A model generated the notes under the pieces. It saw nothing but the letters and a program-made list of their open reading frames with translations, did no database searches and was not told the origin of the DNA. Positions 10,001 to 18,281 of a stretch of DNA of 64,000 bases are shown here, piece after piece. The stretch's first letter is position 1, and every line of letters begins with the position of its first letter. Where the stretch lies: positions 249,306 to 313,305 of the forward strand of contig DAOPQC010000002.1 of assembly GCA_035358815.1 (NCBI GenBank), in the 5' to 3' direction. Source of the stretch: Thermoanaerobaculales bacterium (GTDB lineage: Bacteria > Acidobacteriota > Thermoanaerobaculia > Thermoanaerobaculales > Sulfomarinibacteraceae). A program made the translations under genes and the position numbers.

Positions 10001-11585
10001 TGTAGCAGTAGTAGACCTGGTAACCGCCCGGCGGCACCACGACCGAGTCGGTGGTGGCGCAGACGCCCGCCTCGAGGCCGACCGTCTTGCTGAGCTGGAC
10101 GGCGTAGGGCTCGGGCTGCGGGCCGCAGACCTCGAGGCTCCAGCCGTTGAGCGTGCCGCCGCTGGTGTTGGTGAGGTCGTCGGTGATCGACAGCGTCCAC
10201 ACGCCGCCGGCCGGCTCGCCGTTGAAGCTCGACAGCCGTCCCGGCTGCTCGGGCTGGTTGACCATCCCCTTGACGACGGTGAACGTCCCGATGGGCAGAG
10301 CGGCGTTCTCGTCGAGCACGAGGTCCATCAGCACCTGGCCGCCCGTGGCTGTCGGGCCGACGTCGGTGAACAGAGGCACCGCGGTCGCATCGGGCGAGGT
10401 CAGGGTCAGCTCGAGGTCCGCCATCAAGGCGTGGGTGAGGTCGAGGACGACCTTGAGATCGTTGATCGAGCTCGTGATCGTGCCCGGCACCGTGACGATA
10501 GAGGTGACGGTGCCGGTCTCCGGTCCGATGGTCACCGGCACGTCGGTGCTGGCGATGATCGTGCAGTCGGTCTGCACCCGCCTCGGGATCACCCGCACGC
10601 TCAGGTGGTAGCGCGCGTTGTCGCCGAGGCCGGTCGCCGAGGTGCTGTCGACGTAGGCGTAGTAGGTGCCGGCCTCCTTGACGGTGTAGAAGAAGGCCTC
10701 GGCGTGAGGCTTGACCGTGCTGCTGTCGTTGGCGACCAGGATCATGTTGTCAGCGTCACCGAACAGCCCGATCCCGAGGCGGCCGTTCCAGTTGGTGTTG
10801 GCGGGATCGCGGTTCGGGTCCATGTCGAGCGCGAGGAAGACCGAGTCGCCCGCGTTCAGGTCGAACGAGAAGAAGTCGGGATCCGTGGTGGCGGAGACGT
10901 TGCCGCTCGTCCAGCCGGAGGCGGGCAGCGGGTTGGCGGTGGCGGTGTCGTTGTTGGGCTCGACCTCCGCGGTCGGCGTGCCGCTCAGAACCCGGAGGTG
11001 CAGGTGGTACGGGCTGATCGCCGAGGTGGTGCTGCTGCCGTCGACGAAGACGTAGTAGGTGCCGGCGGCCGGGATGACCACGCCAGAGACGACCGACGAC
11101 AGCGATGAAAACGAACCCTTGTCATCGTCGAACTGGAGCACCGTCACGCCGTCGCTCGCGATGATGCTGAGCTCGGTGTCGGTCGAGCCGCCGTCCGAGA
11201 ACGACGTCATCGTTGCGGCTGAGACGTAGTCCCCGGCATTGGCGGTGAACGAGAAGTAGTCCACGTCGTTGGCCGGGATCGTCCCGTAGACGACCGCCTC
11301 GCTGCCCGGCAGGGCGTTGGCCGTGGCCGTGGTGTCGTTCGACTCGGCCTCGTTGAAGAAATCCATCCCTTTCGGCGCCGGAGGCGCGGCCGGCGGCAGC
11401 TGGGGCTTGGCCCCTTCGTCCACCTTCTCCCCGGCGGCAGCCGCCAGCTCCTCGGCCCCGAGGTCGTCCGCGACCTCGATGACCTGATACGGAGGCATCC
11501 CCTCCGCCGCCACATTCACGCCGGCGCCGAGAGCCAACAGGCCCACCGCCGCCAGCACCAGCCAACGTGTGCTCCGCATCGTCAT
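6102..11585 (-). CDS. Giant secreted modular protein with PPC, P-domain, NHL-like propeller and VELM C-terminal tail
   Basis: The protein has 1827 residues, starting MTMRSTRWLVLAAVGLLALGA (signal peptide) with a GAAGGAGGAAGG ribosome-binding site. Approximate order: two bacterial pre-peptidase C-terminal (PPC) domains (70-330; NDTTATANALPGS and NDTATANPLPASG cores); a proprotein-convertase P/Homo-B domain (335-505, ending TLNGWSLEVCGP); a DUF11-like module; an adhesin-like jelly-roll domain (615-780); a second DUF11-like module; an ASH-type strand domain; an NHL-like beta-propeller (985-1240); a third DUF11-like module; another ASH domain; and a C-terminal lectin-like domain ending VEVPVTMEVV plus the tail VELMGISIE. 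The DUF11-like modules share KTVG..AGVCATTD and YYCY. No protease catalytic domain is visible, although PPC and P-domains usually accompany proteases. The last 1 kb is nearly identical to the gene at 18697. Probably cell-surface or secreted; ligand unknown. Confidence 0.85.
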   Translation of the reverse strand: MTMRSTRWLVLAAVGLLALGAGVNVAAEGMPPYQVIEVADDLGAEELAAAAGEKVDEGAKPQLPPAAPPAPKGMDFFNEAESNDTTATANALPGSEAVVYGTIPANDVDYFSFTANAGDYVSAATMTSFSDGGSTDTELSIIASDGVTVLQFDDDKGSFSSLSSVVSGVVIPAAGTYYVFVDGSSTTSAISPYHLHLRVLSGTPTAEVEPNNDTATANPLPASGWTSGNVSATTDPDFFSFDLNAGDSVFLALDMDPNRDPANTNWNGRLGIGLFGDADNMILVANDSSTVKPHAEAFFYTVKEAGTYYAYVDSTSATGLGDNARYHLSVRVIPRRVQTDCTIIASTDVPVTIGPETGTVTSIVTVPGTITSSINDLKVVLDLTHALMADLELTLTSPDATAVPLFTDVGPTATGGQVLMDLVLDENAALPIGTFTVVKGMVNQPEQPGRLSSFNGEPAGGVWTLSITDDLTNTSGGTLNGWSLEVCGPQPEPYAVQLSKTVGLEAGVCATTDSVVVPPGGYQVYYCYTVRNTGLNTVNTHDLVDSELGTLFTGFAQTLAPGDTYTYIEPAIVSATVTNTGTWTAGDGVGTASASDTATVTVPQLCPAGFEDVTVDFTFFENPFPPAGWTVTNTSVGCDPPGVPEWTNTNPDGRANMTGGVGLFAIADSDTCGSGSTLDTIMTTGMLDFTGLTDPAVSFWMDYNDISTGGDMGELDVSTDGGATWTNLVNWDADFRGPLQIVQPLLGAGENDVMVRWHYIQGTYDWWWEVDDVMITACQPAGVPSIALAKTVGTVAGVCATTDSITVAAGTTVYYCYEVTNTGGVTLNLHDLADDQLGTIVTGLSYALAPGASVNTVDAGLSVSAVINETTTNTATWTAYNVGPTDLVTATDAATVTVAAPPDIDVSPTSLAATQDPNTTTQQVLTIANVGGSDLVWELFEEPAEVVGNSTYISQDIATEPVDPAQALAAELSGGEDAPPQAAVPRDAAAAARAKRLLLTQGLLLIPDSTNDRVMAFDATTGDLVDADFIPTDAAHLSTPKSAILSADGTSVLVSDQVDDVVQEYDLDGNYIGVFAPAGGPNTAILDNILGIDLLPNGNLLVPVTGGANSDAVAEFDASGNYLGNFIANAAGGLGGPFDVWPLGTDWIVPSIDTDDVRRFDSAGAPLGVFASAVSFGEQVNGAANGNVLVANFSTPNTGVIEYTPAGALVAVYNVITGNRGVYELPDGTILTTNGSGVHVIDRANNLIATKFSGSGAQYIEHLAPQANCTNLADVPWLSENPTAGTTVAGASTPVQVTFDSTGLAGGTYNANLCATSNDPDEPLVQVPVTLEVIPPQAPAIELAKTVGTEAGVCATTDAITVPAGTTVYYCYEVTNTGNVELTTHDLADDQVGTIFSGLSYALAPGASANTVALGVTVSAVINTTTTNTATWTAYVVGGPSAQATDSATVTVELLPEIDVTPTSMAASLLVGTTETQVLTVANLGTAVLDWTIGEAAAAKADGLPQMPEPAAAGDASVAQELVGAEVPYAAPEAIAKGGTWAPPEVVLYDNGPLVTHPGGGAGGADASALQTALGMNTYGAGAQQSAGNRVAEDVVVPGQWYVDTITFFAYQTGSGTTSTITGLNLQIWDGPPNAGGTVIWGNTTTNIMASTAFSNIYRVLDTALTNADRPIMAVVGTVGTMLPAGTYWLDWQFNGTLSSGPWQPPISILGQTTTGNAMQYTSTGWANLTDTGTLTPQGLPFIIDGTASACQAPSDIAWLSESPTAGTTAAGGTSPVDVTFDATVVGVGTYEALLCVFSNDPNEPIVEVPVTMEVVIPVELMGISIE

Positions 11586-11760
11586 CGCCTTCCTCCTTCG
11601 AAGTCAAATCGATCGGGCGAAAGCCGAGTCCCTGGACATGAATCGTCGCGACGTTACCCCGTTTTCCACGCCGTCGTCAAGGCCGCGGGCCCCCGTCCTG
11701 GGCAGGTCGCGCCCCGCCCGCCGCCAGCCCACCCCGTCGTCGCCGGCGGGCTGGGAGGCA
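11586..11760. other. Intergenic region with promoter for the 1827-residue secreted protein
   Basis: This 175 bp region lies between the next gene's terminator and the start at 11585. It contains the promoter annotated at 11651-11680 and a purine-rich ribosome-binding site directly upstream of the ATG. No gene is apparent. Confidence 0.6.
11651..11680 (-). promoter_or_regulatory. Predicted sigma70-type promoter, TTGACG-18-TAACGT
   Basis: On the minus strand TTGACG (11680-11675) and TAACGT (11656-11651) are separated by 18 bp, about 65 bp upstream of the ATG at 11585. The same 18-bp spacing recurs in front of the other VELM-tail genes. Confidence 0.55.
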
Positions 11761-11822
11761 AGAAAGGCCGCCACCCCGGAGGGTGGCGGCCTTGGTTGCC
11801 GACAGCGCGGGCGAGCCCGCGC
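11761..11822 (-). terminator. Tandem hairpin 3' element, copy 2
   Basis: After the stop at 11834 the minus strand has GCGCGGG-ctcg-CCCGCGC (11805-11822), then GCCGCCACCC-tccg-GGGTGGCGGC (11767-11790) followed by a short T-rich tract. The layout is the same as copy 1. Confidence 0.8.
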
Positions 11823-11833
11823 CTGGTTGTTCG

Positions 11834-14800
11834 TCACTCGATCGAGATGCCCATCAGCTCGACCGGGATCACGACCTCCATCTCGACCGGCACCGGCACG
11901 ACCGGCTCGTCCGGGTCGTTGCTCAGCACGCAGAGCGTCGCGTAGTACCAGCCGACCGGGGTCGCAGTCGCGTCGAAGGTCACGTCCACCGGGGTCGACC
12001 CAGCCGCTGGAGTCGAGCCGGCGGTCGGCGACTCGCTCAGCCAAGGCACGTCCGCCGGCGCCGTGCAGAACTGCGGCCCGCCGCCGATCGTCCCGTTGAG
12101 ACGGAAGATCAAGTCTGGGTCTGTTCCGACGCCGCAGGTCGCGACGCGCGGGGCCCAGTTCGTGCAGCTGGTGCCAAAGCCCCCGCCCGGGTTCCGCCAC
12201 GCCGATGCGCTGTTGGACTGCACCGTGCGCTCGGTCCAGCCCCACTGGCCGCCGACGCCGAAGTCCATCACCGCCTGCACCGACAGCCAGTAGGCGCCTG
12301 AAGGCAGTACCGCCGGCACGGGCAGGGTGATCGTGAAGGACCCGAGGCCGCTTGGATCGGTCGGAACGACACCGATCGCGCTGTACACCTCGGTCCCGGG
12401 CAGGCCCGCCGCATCCACGTAGAAGAACACGTTGACCGCCGGCGCTGGGCCGGTGCCATTGAAGTAGGCGCCAGCAACGTCGACCTGCTCGATGGTCCAC
12501 GAGCCGTCTCCGGCCGGGATCACGAAGTCGTCCGCCGCCTGATCGTCGTAGGTGTCGAATCCTGCCTCGAAGTCCTGGGAGGTGACGCTGTTGGCGCCTT
12601 GGTTGTCGGTCTGGTCGTAGAGCACGGCCAGCGGGCCGCTGTGCGGCATCACTTCGCCGCTGCTCGGCAGAGAGCTGACGATGGCGTCGTTCGGAATCTG
12701 GACGGCGCCGCCGCTCTGCTCCGCCACCATCCAGGCCAGCGGGCCCCGGAACTGCATCGGCAGCAGAACGTCCGGCTCCTCGACCAGGCTCCAGTCGAGC
12801 ACCGCGCTGCCGACGTTGGCGATGGTCAGCACCTGCGTCTCGGTGGTCCCGATCAGCAGGCTGGCCGCCATGCTCGTCGGCGTCACGTCGACGTCGGGAT
12901 CGAGCGCCACCGTCACGGTGGCCGAGTCCGTCGCCGTCGCCACGTCGACCGGCCCCGCGTTGTACGCGGTCCAGGTCGCGGTGTTGGTGGTGGTGATGTT
13001 GATGACCGCCGAAATGCTCAGTCCGGCGTCGACCGTGTTGACGCTGGCCCCGGGCGCCAGCGCGTAGTTGAGGCCGCTGACGATCGTCCCGATCTGGTCG
13101 TCGGCCAGGTCGTGCAGGTTGAGGGTTACGTTGCCGGTGTTGGTCACCTCGTAGCAGTAGTAGACCGTGGTGCCGGCAGCCACCGTGATGTTGTCGGTCG
13201 TGGCGCAGACGCCGGCCACGGTGCCCACCGTCTTGGTGAGCCCGATCGCCGGGACCTGCGGCTGGTTGACGGTGAGGGTCACGGGCACCACCACCAGGTC
13301 GGTCTCGTTGCCGGGGCCCGGGTCGGGGTCGTTGCTGAAGGCGCACAGGTTCGCGTTGTAGGTGCCGGCCCCGAGGCCGGTCGAGTCGAAGGTCACCTGG
13401 ACCGGGGTCGAGGTGCCGCCAGCAGTGGTGCCGCCGGTCGGGACCTCGCTCAGCCACGGCACGTCGGCGAGGTTGGTGCAGGGATCTCCCCCACCGCACA
13501 CCGGCACCGTCGCCAGCGGGTTGATCCACTCGTCGCACGGCTCGGCGGACATGCTGGCAGGGGTGTACTGGTCGCCGCTGCACGGGTGGTGCGGCGTGGC
13601 GTTGTAGCCGTCGCCGTCCCAGTACCAGGACGTCGCCGCATCCGCCGGGCCCGCGCCCGCGGTCACCTCGAAGCAGTAGTGGGCGATGCAGTTCTCGTCG
13701 GGGTAGTTGTACTGGTACCGCGAGTGGGCGATGTTGACCTCGTAGGGCGAGGTCTCGAACGACCAGGAGAACGTGTCGAAGGTGCCATGGGCGCAGGTCG
13801 GCGTGCCCTGCACGTAGACGTTGGTCACCGTCCAGTCGGCCGGGAGCTTCGCCCACACGTTGTAGACGTACTCCCAGTCCGGGCTGTACGAGTGGGCGAT
13901 GAAGCAGAAGGTGCCCGCGGCGCCCGGCGTGTAGCAGGCGTCGCCGCCGACCGACGGGTCGAAGGCCACGAACGAGCCGGTCAGCGACTTGGGATCGGCA
14001 GCATCCGCTGCGGCGCTCTTGGCGGTGGCCTCCTCGCCCAGGGTCCAGGTCAGGTCCGCGCCGCCGGTGTTGTTGATGGTCAGCGTCTGCTGGGTGGTCG
14101 TGTTGGGATCCTGGGTGCTGGCCATGGTCAGCGGATCCACCATGATGTTCGCAGGGGAGCTGCTGCACTGGACGTGGCGGTCGGCGAGGCCGGTGTAGCT
14201 GAAGCTGCCGATCGAGCCGCCGAGGTGGTAGATCTGGTTGTCGAGGGTGACGGCGCTGGTCCGGTAGACCGCCCCGCCGGCGAGGTTGCCATCGTCGGCC
14301 CAGGCGCCGGCCACGACGTCGAAGAAGCTGGTCTGCGCGGTCAGCAGGTCCGCGCGCACGCCGCCGATCACCCAGATCTGGGTCGTGCCCTCGTGCTCCT
14401 TCTGGGCGTAGCCCATGGCCCACAGGGTCGCGGGCAGCGGGCCGATGTCGGCGTTCTCGACGCCCCAGGCGCCGGCCGTGAAGTCGTAGCACTGCGTGCT
14501 GTCCATGCCGACGCCGTTGTTGCCGCCGGCCACGCACAGCAGCTTGCGGTCGGTGGCGTCCCTGAACACCCAGGCGGCGTGGAAGTCGCGCACGCTCGTG
14601 AAGTCGGGCAGCTGGGCGAGCCACGCGTTGGTCGCCGGGTCGTAGACGTACACGGTGGTCAGCGTGCCGGCCCCCGCTGCGGTCGCGCCGCCGGTCAGGT
14701 AGCAGTAGCCGGTCTCGGCGTCGGCCGCCCAGGCGGGCGCCCAGATCCCGGTCGGCACCGGGGCGGTGCCGCTCGGCGTCTCCTGCGCCCAGGTCGTGGT

Positions 14801-17116
14801 GGCCATGTCGTAGGACCACAGGCCGGTGAAGCCGGCGGTCGAGGTGTCGCCGTACATGTAGACCTTGCTGCCGGCCTGGCAGCCCGAACGGGCGTAGTTG
14901 CCGGTGAAGGTCGGCGGGGTGCCGACGACCGTCCAGCTGTCGGTGGCCGGGTCGTAGTAGCGCACGTCGCGGTTGGCGCCGTAGCCGGTGATCGACCAGG
15001 CGTAGCCGCCCCAGGCCGCGCTGACGTTGTCCATGCGGCCGTTGTTGGGCTCGCTGGCGACCTGCTCCCAGAAGCCGTTGGCGCTCGTCGTCACCACGGT
15101 CGCGGTGGCGGTCCCGCCGAAGGTCTGACCGGTGGCGGTGACCTCAGCCGTGTCGGTGCCGGTCGCCCAGGGCGCTTCCACCGTCATGACGACCGGTGCG
15201 GAGCCGCCCGCGCCGAGCGCGACGCTCCAGGAGGACGGCACCGTGTTCCAGACGTTGCTGCCGATGGTGATATCGAAGGTGTCGGCGTTCGGCGTCATGT
15301 TGGTGAGGGTCAGGTCGTAGGTGACCGTGCCGCCGGGGCAGACGGACTTGGCGCCGTCAGGTCCGAAGGACACATAGGGGCAGGGGTACCAGCCCTCGGC
15401 GAGGGCAGTGTCGTCCAGGTAGAAGTTGTTGCCGTAGGCGCTGATGCCCGTGAAGCCGATGTAAACGCCGTTGATGTTGTAGCCCGGGGGCAGCACCACG
15501 GCGTGCTCGCCCCATCCGGCCGTCGTGTAGGCGGCGTCGTAGCGCAGCACCGGCGCGCCCGCGTCGACCCAGGTGACCCCGTCGGTCGAGACCTGGACCT
15601 GGAGCCGATCGGCGTTGCCGGAGTAGCCGGTGTCGTGCGACATCCAGAACACGACCGCCGGCGCGGCGTAGCCGCTCAGGTCGAGGGCGCCGGTCCACAG
15701 CCGGGCGATACCGCCGTTCTGGTTGTAGGAGTTGTACTTGGCCATGTAGGTGCCGCTGTGCGGATTGATCGTCGGATACGTGCCGACGGTCACCTGGCTC
15801 CAGTCGGGGTCGGTGCCCGGGTCGAGGACGATGGTCTCGGTCCATGCCGGGGGCGGAACGCTGGTCTCGAAGCCGTCGAGCGGCGTGGGCGTCGAGCCCA
15901 CCAGGGTCGTCGAGGCCGACTTGGTCACCGGCCCTCCATAGAGGCCCGGGTCGTCCAGGGTCGCCTCGTTCGTCACGATGCTCCCGCAGGCCATGCCGTC
16001 TGTGTCGACGGAGAAGCCGACCGTGACCTCGGCGCCGACCGCAACGGTGCCGGCCCAGGTGACGTTCGCCCCGTCGTAGCCGCAGGTCCCGGCCGAGCAG
16101 GTGACGTCGCCGTTGTAGGTCGTGCCGGCCGGGATCGGGTCGAGCATCGTCGCCGCGGTGGCGTCGCCGGAGCCGGTGTTGATGATGTGGACGACGTAGG
16201 CGAGCGAGAAGCCCACGAGCCCCTGCGCCGGCGCCGCCTTGTAGGAGGTGCCGAAGAACGGGGACGGCGGCAGCGGCGTCCAGTCCCAGGTCAGGCCGGA
16301 CGGAGGATAGTAAACGTCGGTCATGACCATGGTGGCCGTGTTGACCGCGCCGGGCGCTGATGCCGTCCAGTCACCGGTGCTCGTGCGATTGTTGAAGTCG
16401 GCGTTCGAGGCCCCGCGCAGACCGACTTGGATCGTCGGCGGTGTCGAGTAATAGACGGGGGTGAAGGTGCCGTACACGAACTCGACCACGTTGCTGGTCT
16501 CGTAGAGCTTGATCTGGAAGTTGAGGTCATCGCCGACGTAGCTCGCGCCATAGCGCTTGTAGTGCTTCCACTGGACCGTGAACACCTGGTTGGGCGAGGT
16601 GCCCTCCAGCTTGGACATCAGCTCCGACGTGGTGCCGTTGCCCTGCAGGTCGCGGCCGAAAATGGCGGCGACGTTGTTGGTGGAGCCGGAGCTCAGCGGC
16701 GTGTAGGAGCTGCTGACCGTCGCTCCCATGGCGATGAAGCCGTTGTTCTGGATGCTGATCTGGGTGTAGGCCGTACCGTTGTAGGTGAAGGTGAAACCGA
16801 GGTTGACGGCATTGAAGCTGGTGTCGTCGTTGCTGGCGGTGCCGTGGACCGTGCCGCCGGTGATCTCGGTGTAGGTGCCGGTGGTCTGGCTCCAGCCATA
16901 GTCGGTCGCCACACCTTCGGTGCCTGCCTTGAGCTGCTGCTCCGGCGCCTCGCCGGGCGGTTCCTGAGTCACAGTCAGCTCGATCTCGGCGGGCTTGACC
17001 TCCTCGATCGCCGCGCCGACTGACGGCGGCAGCTTCTGCTCCGCCGCGCCGACCGCCGGCAGCGACATCAGCAGGGCGAGCATCACAACCAGATAGAGGG
17101 CTTCCTTGCGTCGCAT
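11834..17116 (-). CDS. Giant secreted Kelch-repeat protein with VELM C-terminal tail
   Basis: The protein has 1760 residues, starting MRRKEALYLVVMLALLMSLPAVGAAE (signal peptide), with GAAGGAG about 10 nt upstream of the ATG. Approximate order: an N-terminal nidogen-like beta domain (80-270); a DUF11-like repeat with GSGDATAATMLDPIPAG (285-400); an adhesin-like jelly-roll domain (410-570); an Ig-like segment; a Kelch beta-propeller (690-990; repeated ARSGCQAGSKVYMYG and VYVYDPATNAW-type strands); an ASH-type domain; a Cys-rich domain paralogous to one in the gene at 18697; one KTVGTVAGVCATTD/YYCYEV module; a second ASH domain; a C-terminal beta-sandwich; and the tail VELMGISIE. Its last domain resembles but is clearly diverged from those of the other VELM-tail proteins. 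Predicted to be exported; binding partner unknown. Confidence 0.85.
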   Translation of the reverse strand: MRRKEALYLVVMLALLMSLPAVGAAEQKLPPSVGAAIEEVKPAEIELTVTQEPPGEAPEQQLKAGTEGVATDYGWSQTTGTYTEITGGTVHGTASNDDTSFNAVNLGFTFTYNGTAYTQISIQNNGFIAMGATVSSSYTPLSSGSTNNVAAIFGRDLQGNGTTSELMSKLEGTSPNQVFTVQWKHYKRYGASYVGDDLNFQIKLYETSNVVEFVYGTFTPVYYSTPPTIQVGLRGASNADFNNRTSTGDWTASAPGAVNTATMVMTDVYYPPSGLTWDWTPLPPSPFFGTSYKAAPAQGLVGFSLAYVVHIINTGSGDATAATMLDPIPAGTTYNGDVTCSAGTCGYDGANVTWAGTVAVGAEVTVGFSVDTDGMACGSIVTNEATLDDPGLYGGPVTKSASTTLVGSTPTPLDGFETSVPPPAWTETIVLDPGTDPDWSQVTVGTYPTINPHSGTYMAKYNSYNQNGGIARLWTGALDLSGYAAPAVVFWMSHDTGYSGNADRLQVQVSTDGVTWVDAGAPVLRYDAAYTTAGWGEHAVVLPPGYNINGVYIGFTGISAYGNNFYLDDTALAEGWYPCPYVSFGPDGAKSVCPGGTVTYDLTLTNMTPNADTFDITIGSNVWNTVPSSWSVALGAGGSAPVVMTVEAPWATGTDTAEVTATGQTFGGTATATVVTTSANGFWEQVASEPNNGRMDNVSAAWGGYAWSITGYGANRDVRYYDPATDSWTVVGTPPTFTGNYARSGCQAGSKVYMYGDTSTAGFTGLWSYDMATTTWAQETPSGTAPVPTGIWAPAWAADAETGYCYLTGGATAAGAGTLTTVYVYDPATNAWLAQLPDFTSVRDFHAAWVFRDATDRKLLCVAGGNNGVGMDSTQCYDFTAGAWGVENADIGPLPATLWAMGYAQKEHEGTTQIWVIGGVRADLLTAQTSFFDVVAGAWADDGNLAGGAVYRTSAVTLDNQIYHLGGSIGSFSYTGLADRHVQCSSSPANIMVDPLTMASTQDPNTTTQQTLTINNTGGADLTWTLGEEATAKSAAADAADPKSLTGSFVAFDPSVGGDACYTPGAAGTFCFIAHSYSPDWEYVYNVWAKLPADWTVTNVYVQGTPTCAHGTFDTFSWSFETSPYEVNIAHSRYQYNYPDENCIAHYCFEVTAGAGPADAATSWYWDGDGYNATPHHPCSGDQYTPASMSAEPCDEWINPLATVPVCGGGDPCTNLADVPWLSEVPTGGTTAGGTSTPVQVTFDSTGLGAGTYNANLCAFSNDPDPGPGNETDLVVVPVTLTVNQPQVPAIGLTKTVGTVAGVCATTDNITVAAGTTVYYCYEVTNTGNVTLNLHDLADDQIGTIVSGLNYALAPGASVNTVDAGLSISAVINITTTNTATWTAYNAGPVDVATATDSATVTVALDPDVDVTPTSMAASLLIGTTETQVLTIANVGSAVLDWSLVEEPDVLLPMQFRGPLAWMVAEQSGGAVQIPNDAIVSSLPSSGEVMPHSGPLAVLYDQTDNQGANSVTSQDFEAGFDTYDDQAADDFVIPAGDGSWTIEQVDVAGAYFNGTGPAPAVNVFFYVDAAGLPGTEVYSAIGVVPTDPSGLGSFTITLPVPAVLPSGAYWLSVQAVMDFGVGGQWGWTERTVQSNSASAWRNPGGGFGTSCTNWAPRVATCGVGTDPDLIFRLNGTIGGGPQFCTAPADVPWLSESPTAGSTPAAGSTPVDVTFDATATPVGWYYATLCVLSNDPDEPVVPVPVEMEVVIPVELMGISIE

Positions 17117-17460
17117 GGTGACTCACTCCTTCTCGTGTGCGAGGTGTTGCTCGTCGCGCTGCTGCGCTCCTCCCCCGTCGCGCAGCAGGCGTGAACTCAC
17201 GTGGCCATCCACGGAGTCCCTGGAGTGGTGGTCGGCCCGATCCATCGCACCTCGCGGTGCGCCGCGCCGCAGCCACGCTCCTCCTCCGCGTCCCCAAGTT
17301 GAGACTGAATCGAAAGAAAACATCTCTCAGAGCGGACTGTAGCTCGGCCGCGCCGACGCAGTCAAGCGAAACCCGGGCTTCCGGCGGCGCTCAGCTCGCC
17401 GTCCTTCCCGGCCCGGCCGAGGCGGGGGCCGCCGGGCGCCGCGGCTGGATCCAGCGACAC
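17117..17460. other. Intergenic region (344 bp) with promoter for the Kelch-repeat protein
   Basis: No open reading frame is convincing here. It contains the promoter at 17336-17365, the CTGAGAGATGT leader motif (minus strand, 17320-17330) and a long untranslated leader of roughly 210 nt before the ATG at 17116, rich in short inverted repeats. Confidence 0.5.
17336..17365 (-). promoter_or_regulatory. Predicted promoter TTGACT-18-TACAGT with downstream CTGAGAGA motif
   Basis: On the minus strand TTGACT (17365-17360) and TACAGT (17341-17336) are 18 bp apart. CTGAGAGATGT follows 5 bp later (17330-17320), in the initially transcribed region. The neighbouring gene at 17538-18281 has the same arrangement. 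Confidence 0.6.
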
Positions 17461-17524
17461 GAAAAGGCCGCCGCCCCGTGGGGCGGCGGCCGGACTCCGG
17501 ATCGATCGCGCGGCACGCCGCGCG
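17461..17524 (-). terminator. Tandem hairpin 3' element, copy 3
   Basis: After the stop at 17538 the minus strand has CGCGCGGC-gt-GCCGCGCG (17507-17524), then GCCGCCGCCCC-ac-GGGGCGGCGGC (about 17467-17490) followed by CCTTTTC. The arrangement matches the other copies but the stem sequences differ, so structure rather than sequence is conserved. Confidence 0.8.
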
Positions 17525-17537
17525 GACGGTATCGTGG

Positions 17538-18281
17538 CTACTCGACCGAGAGGCCCATCAGCTCGACCGGAATGGCGTCCGACCCGAAGTTGTCCATCCG
17601 GGCGATGCCGTCGTAGCCGATGATCCCGATGCCCGTGCCCTCCGGCGCCGGCGCCCCGGTGCAGACGTAGGTCTGGTCCGGCTGGGCGCCGCCGTCGACG
17701 TTGGAGAACACGATCGTCACGTCGCTGCCTGACCTCGTCGCCTCCATGTGCGCGGTGGCGAAGGGCGACGTCAGGGTGAAGAACCCGAGCCCGAAGGCGC
17801 CGCCGTTGTTGCCGGTGTAGCACGCCGCGTTGCTGAACTGACCGGTGCTCGATTGCTCCTGCACCTTGAGGAACAGGTTGGTCGCCCCGGCGCCGTAGTT
17901 CAGGAGCAGCCCGGCGTACTGCAGGGCGGTCCCGTTGGTGGCGATGTCCACCTCCGCGGTGTCCCCGGCTGCCCCGCCGCCGTTGAATGTCGCCCGGCCC
18001 ATGCCGCCGCACACCGCGGCGTTGCTGACGACGTTGCAGTAGCCGTCGTGCACCGTCCAGCCGGCGCCGATCGGCCCGTCGGCGCGGTTGAAGTCGTCGA
18101 GGATGGCCTCGGTGCCGCCGGCCGGCACCGGACCGCCGCCCGCCGCAGGCCCGCCGACCGGCGCCGGCCTGCCCAGCGTCAGGTCCACCGGCGCCTGCTG
18201 CGCCTGGGCGCCGGACGCCATCGCCAGCGCGACTGCCAGGGCCAGCATCCCCACGAGGCGGAGGTTGGTGGTGTTTCGCAT
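17538..18281 (-). CDS. Small secreted single-domain protein with VELM C-terminal tail
   Basis: The protein has 247 residues. MRNTTNLRLVGMLALAVALAM... is a signal peptide cleaved near AQAQ; AAGGAG lies about 10 nt upstream of the ATG. After a Pro/Gly-rich linker (30-60) there is one jelly-roll or laminin-G-like domain beginning ILDDFNRADGPIGAGWTV and ending GIGIIGYDGIARMDNFGS, a fold common in extracellular carbohydrate-binding or adhesive proteins. The last residues are IPVELMGLSVE. Because this protein lacks the ASH and lectin domains that precede the tail in its four large neighbours, it shows that the tail is a separable element. Promoter and terminator are of the same type as in those neighbours. 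Function unknown. Confidence 0.8.
   Translation of the reverse strand: MRNTTNLRLVGMLALAVALAMASGAQAQQAPVDLTLGRPAPVGGPAAGGGPVPAGGTEAILDDFNRADGPIGAGWTVHDGYCNVVSNAAVCGGMGRATFNGGGAAGDTAEVDIATNGTALQYAGLLLNYGAGATNLFLKVQEQSSTGQFSNAACYTGNNGGAFGLGFFTLTSPFATAHMEATRSGSDVTIVFSNVDGGAQPDQTYVCTGAPAPEGTGIGIIGYDGIARMDNFGSDAIPVELMGLSVE

Noticed and set aside
4032..11108. Open frame of 2358 codons on the plus strand
   Set aside because: It is antisense to a minus-strand gene that has a signal peptide, ribosome-binding site, known domains and terminator. High-GC sequence produces long open antisense frames, and this one has His/Arg-rich, family-less sequence.
6102..11585. Secreted subtilisin-like protease
   Set aside because: PPC and P-domains often accompany S8 proteases, but no catalytic domain or Asp-His-Ser motif is present.
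11604..14819. Open frame of 1071 codons on the minus strand, alternative frame
   Set aside because: It overlaps the real gene in another frame and is Arg/Gly/Asp-rich without domains.
12599..16360. Open frame of 1253 codons on the plus strand
   Set aside because: Shadow of the 1760-residue Kelch-repeat gene on the other strand; no start signal and biased composition.
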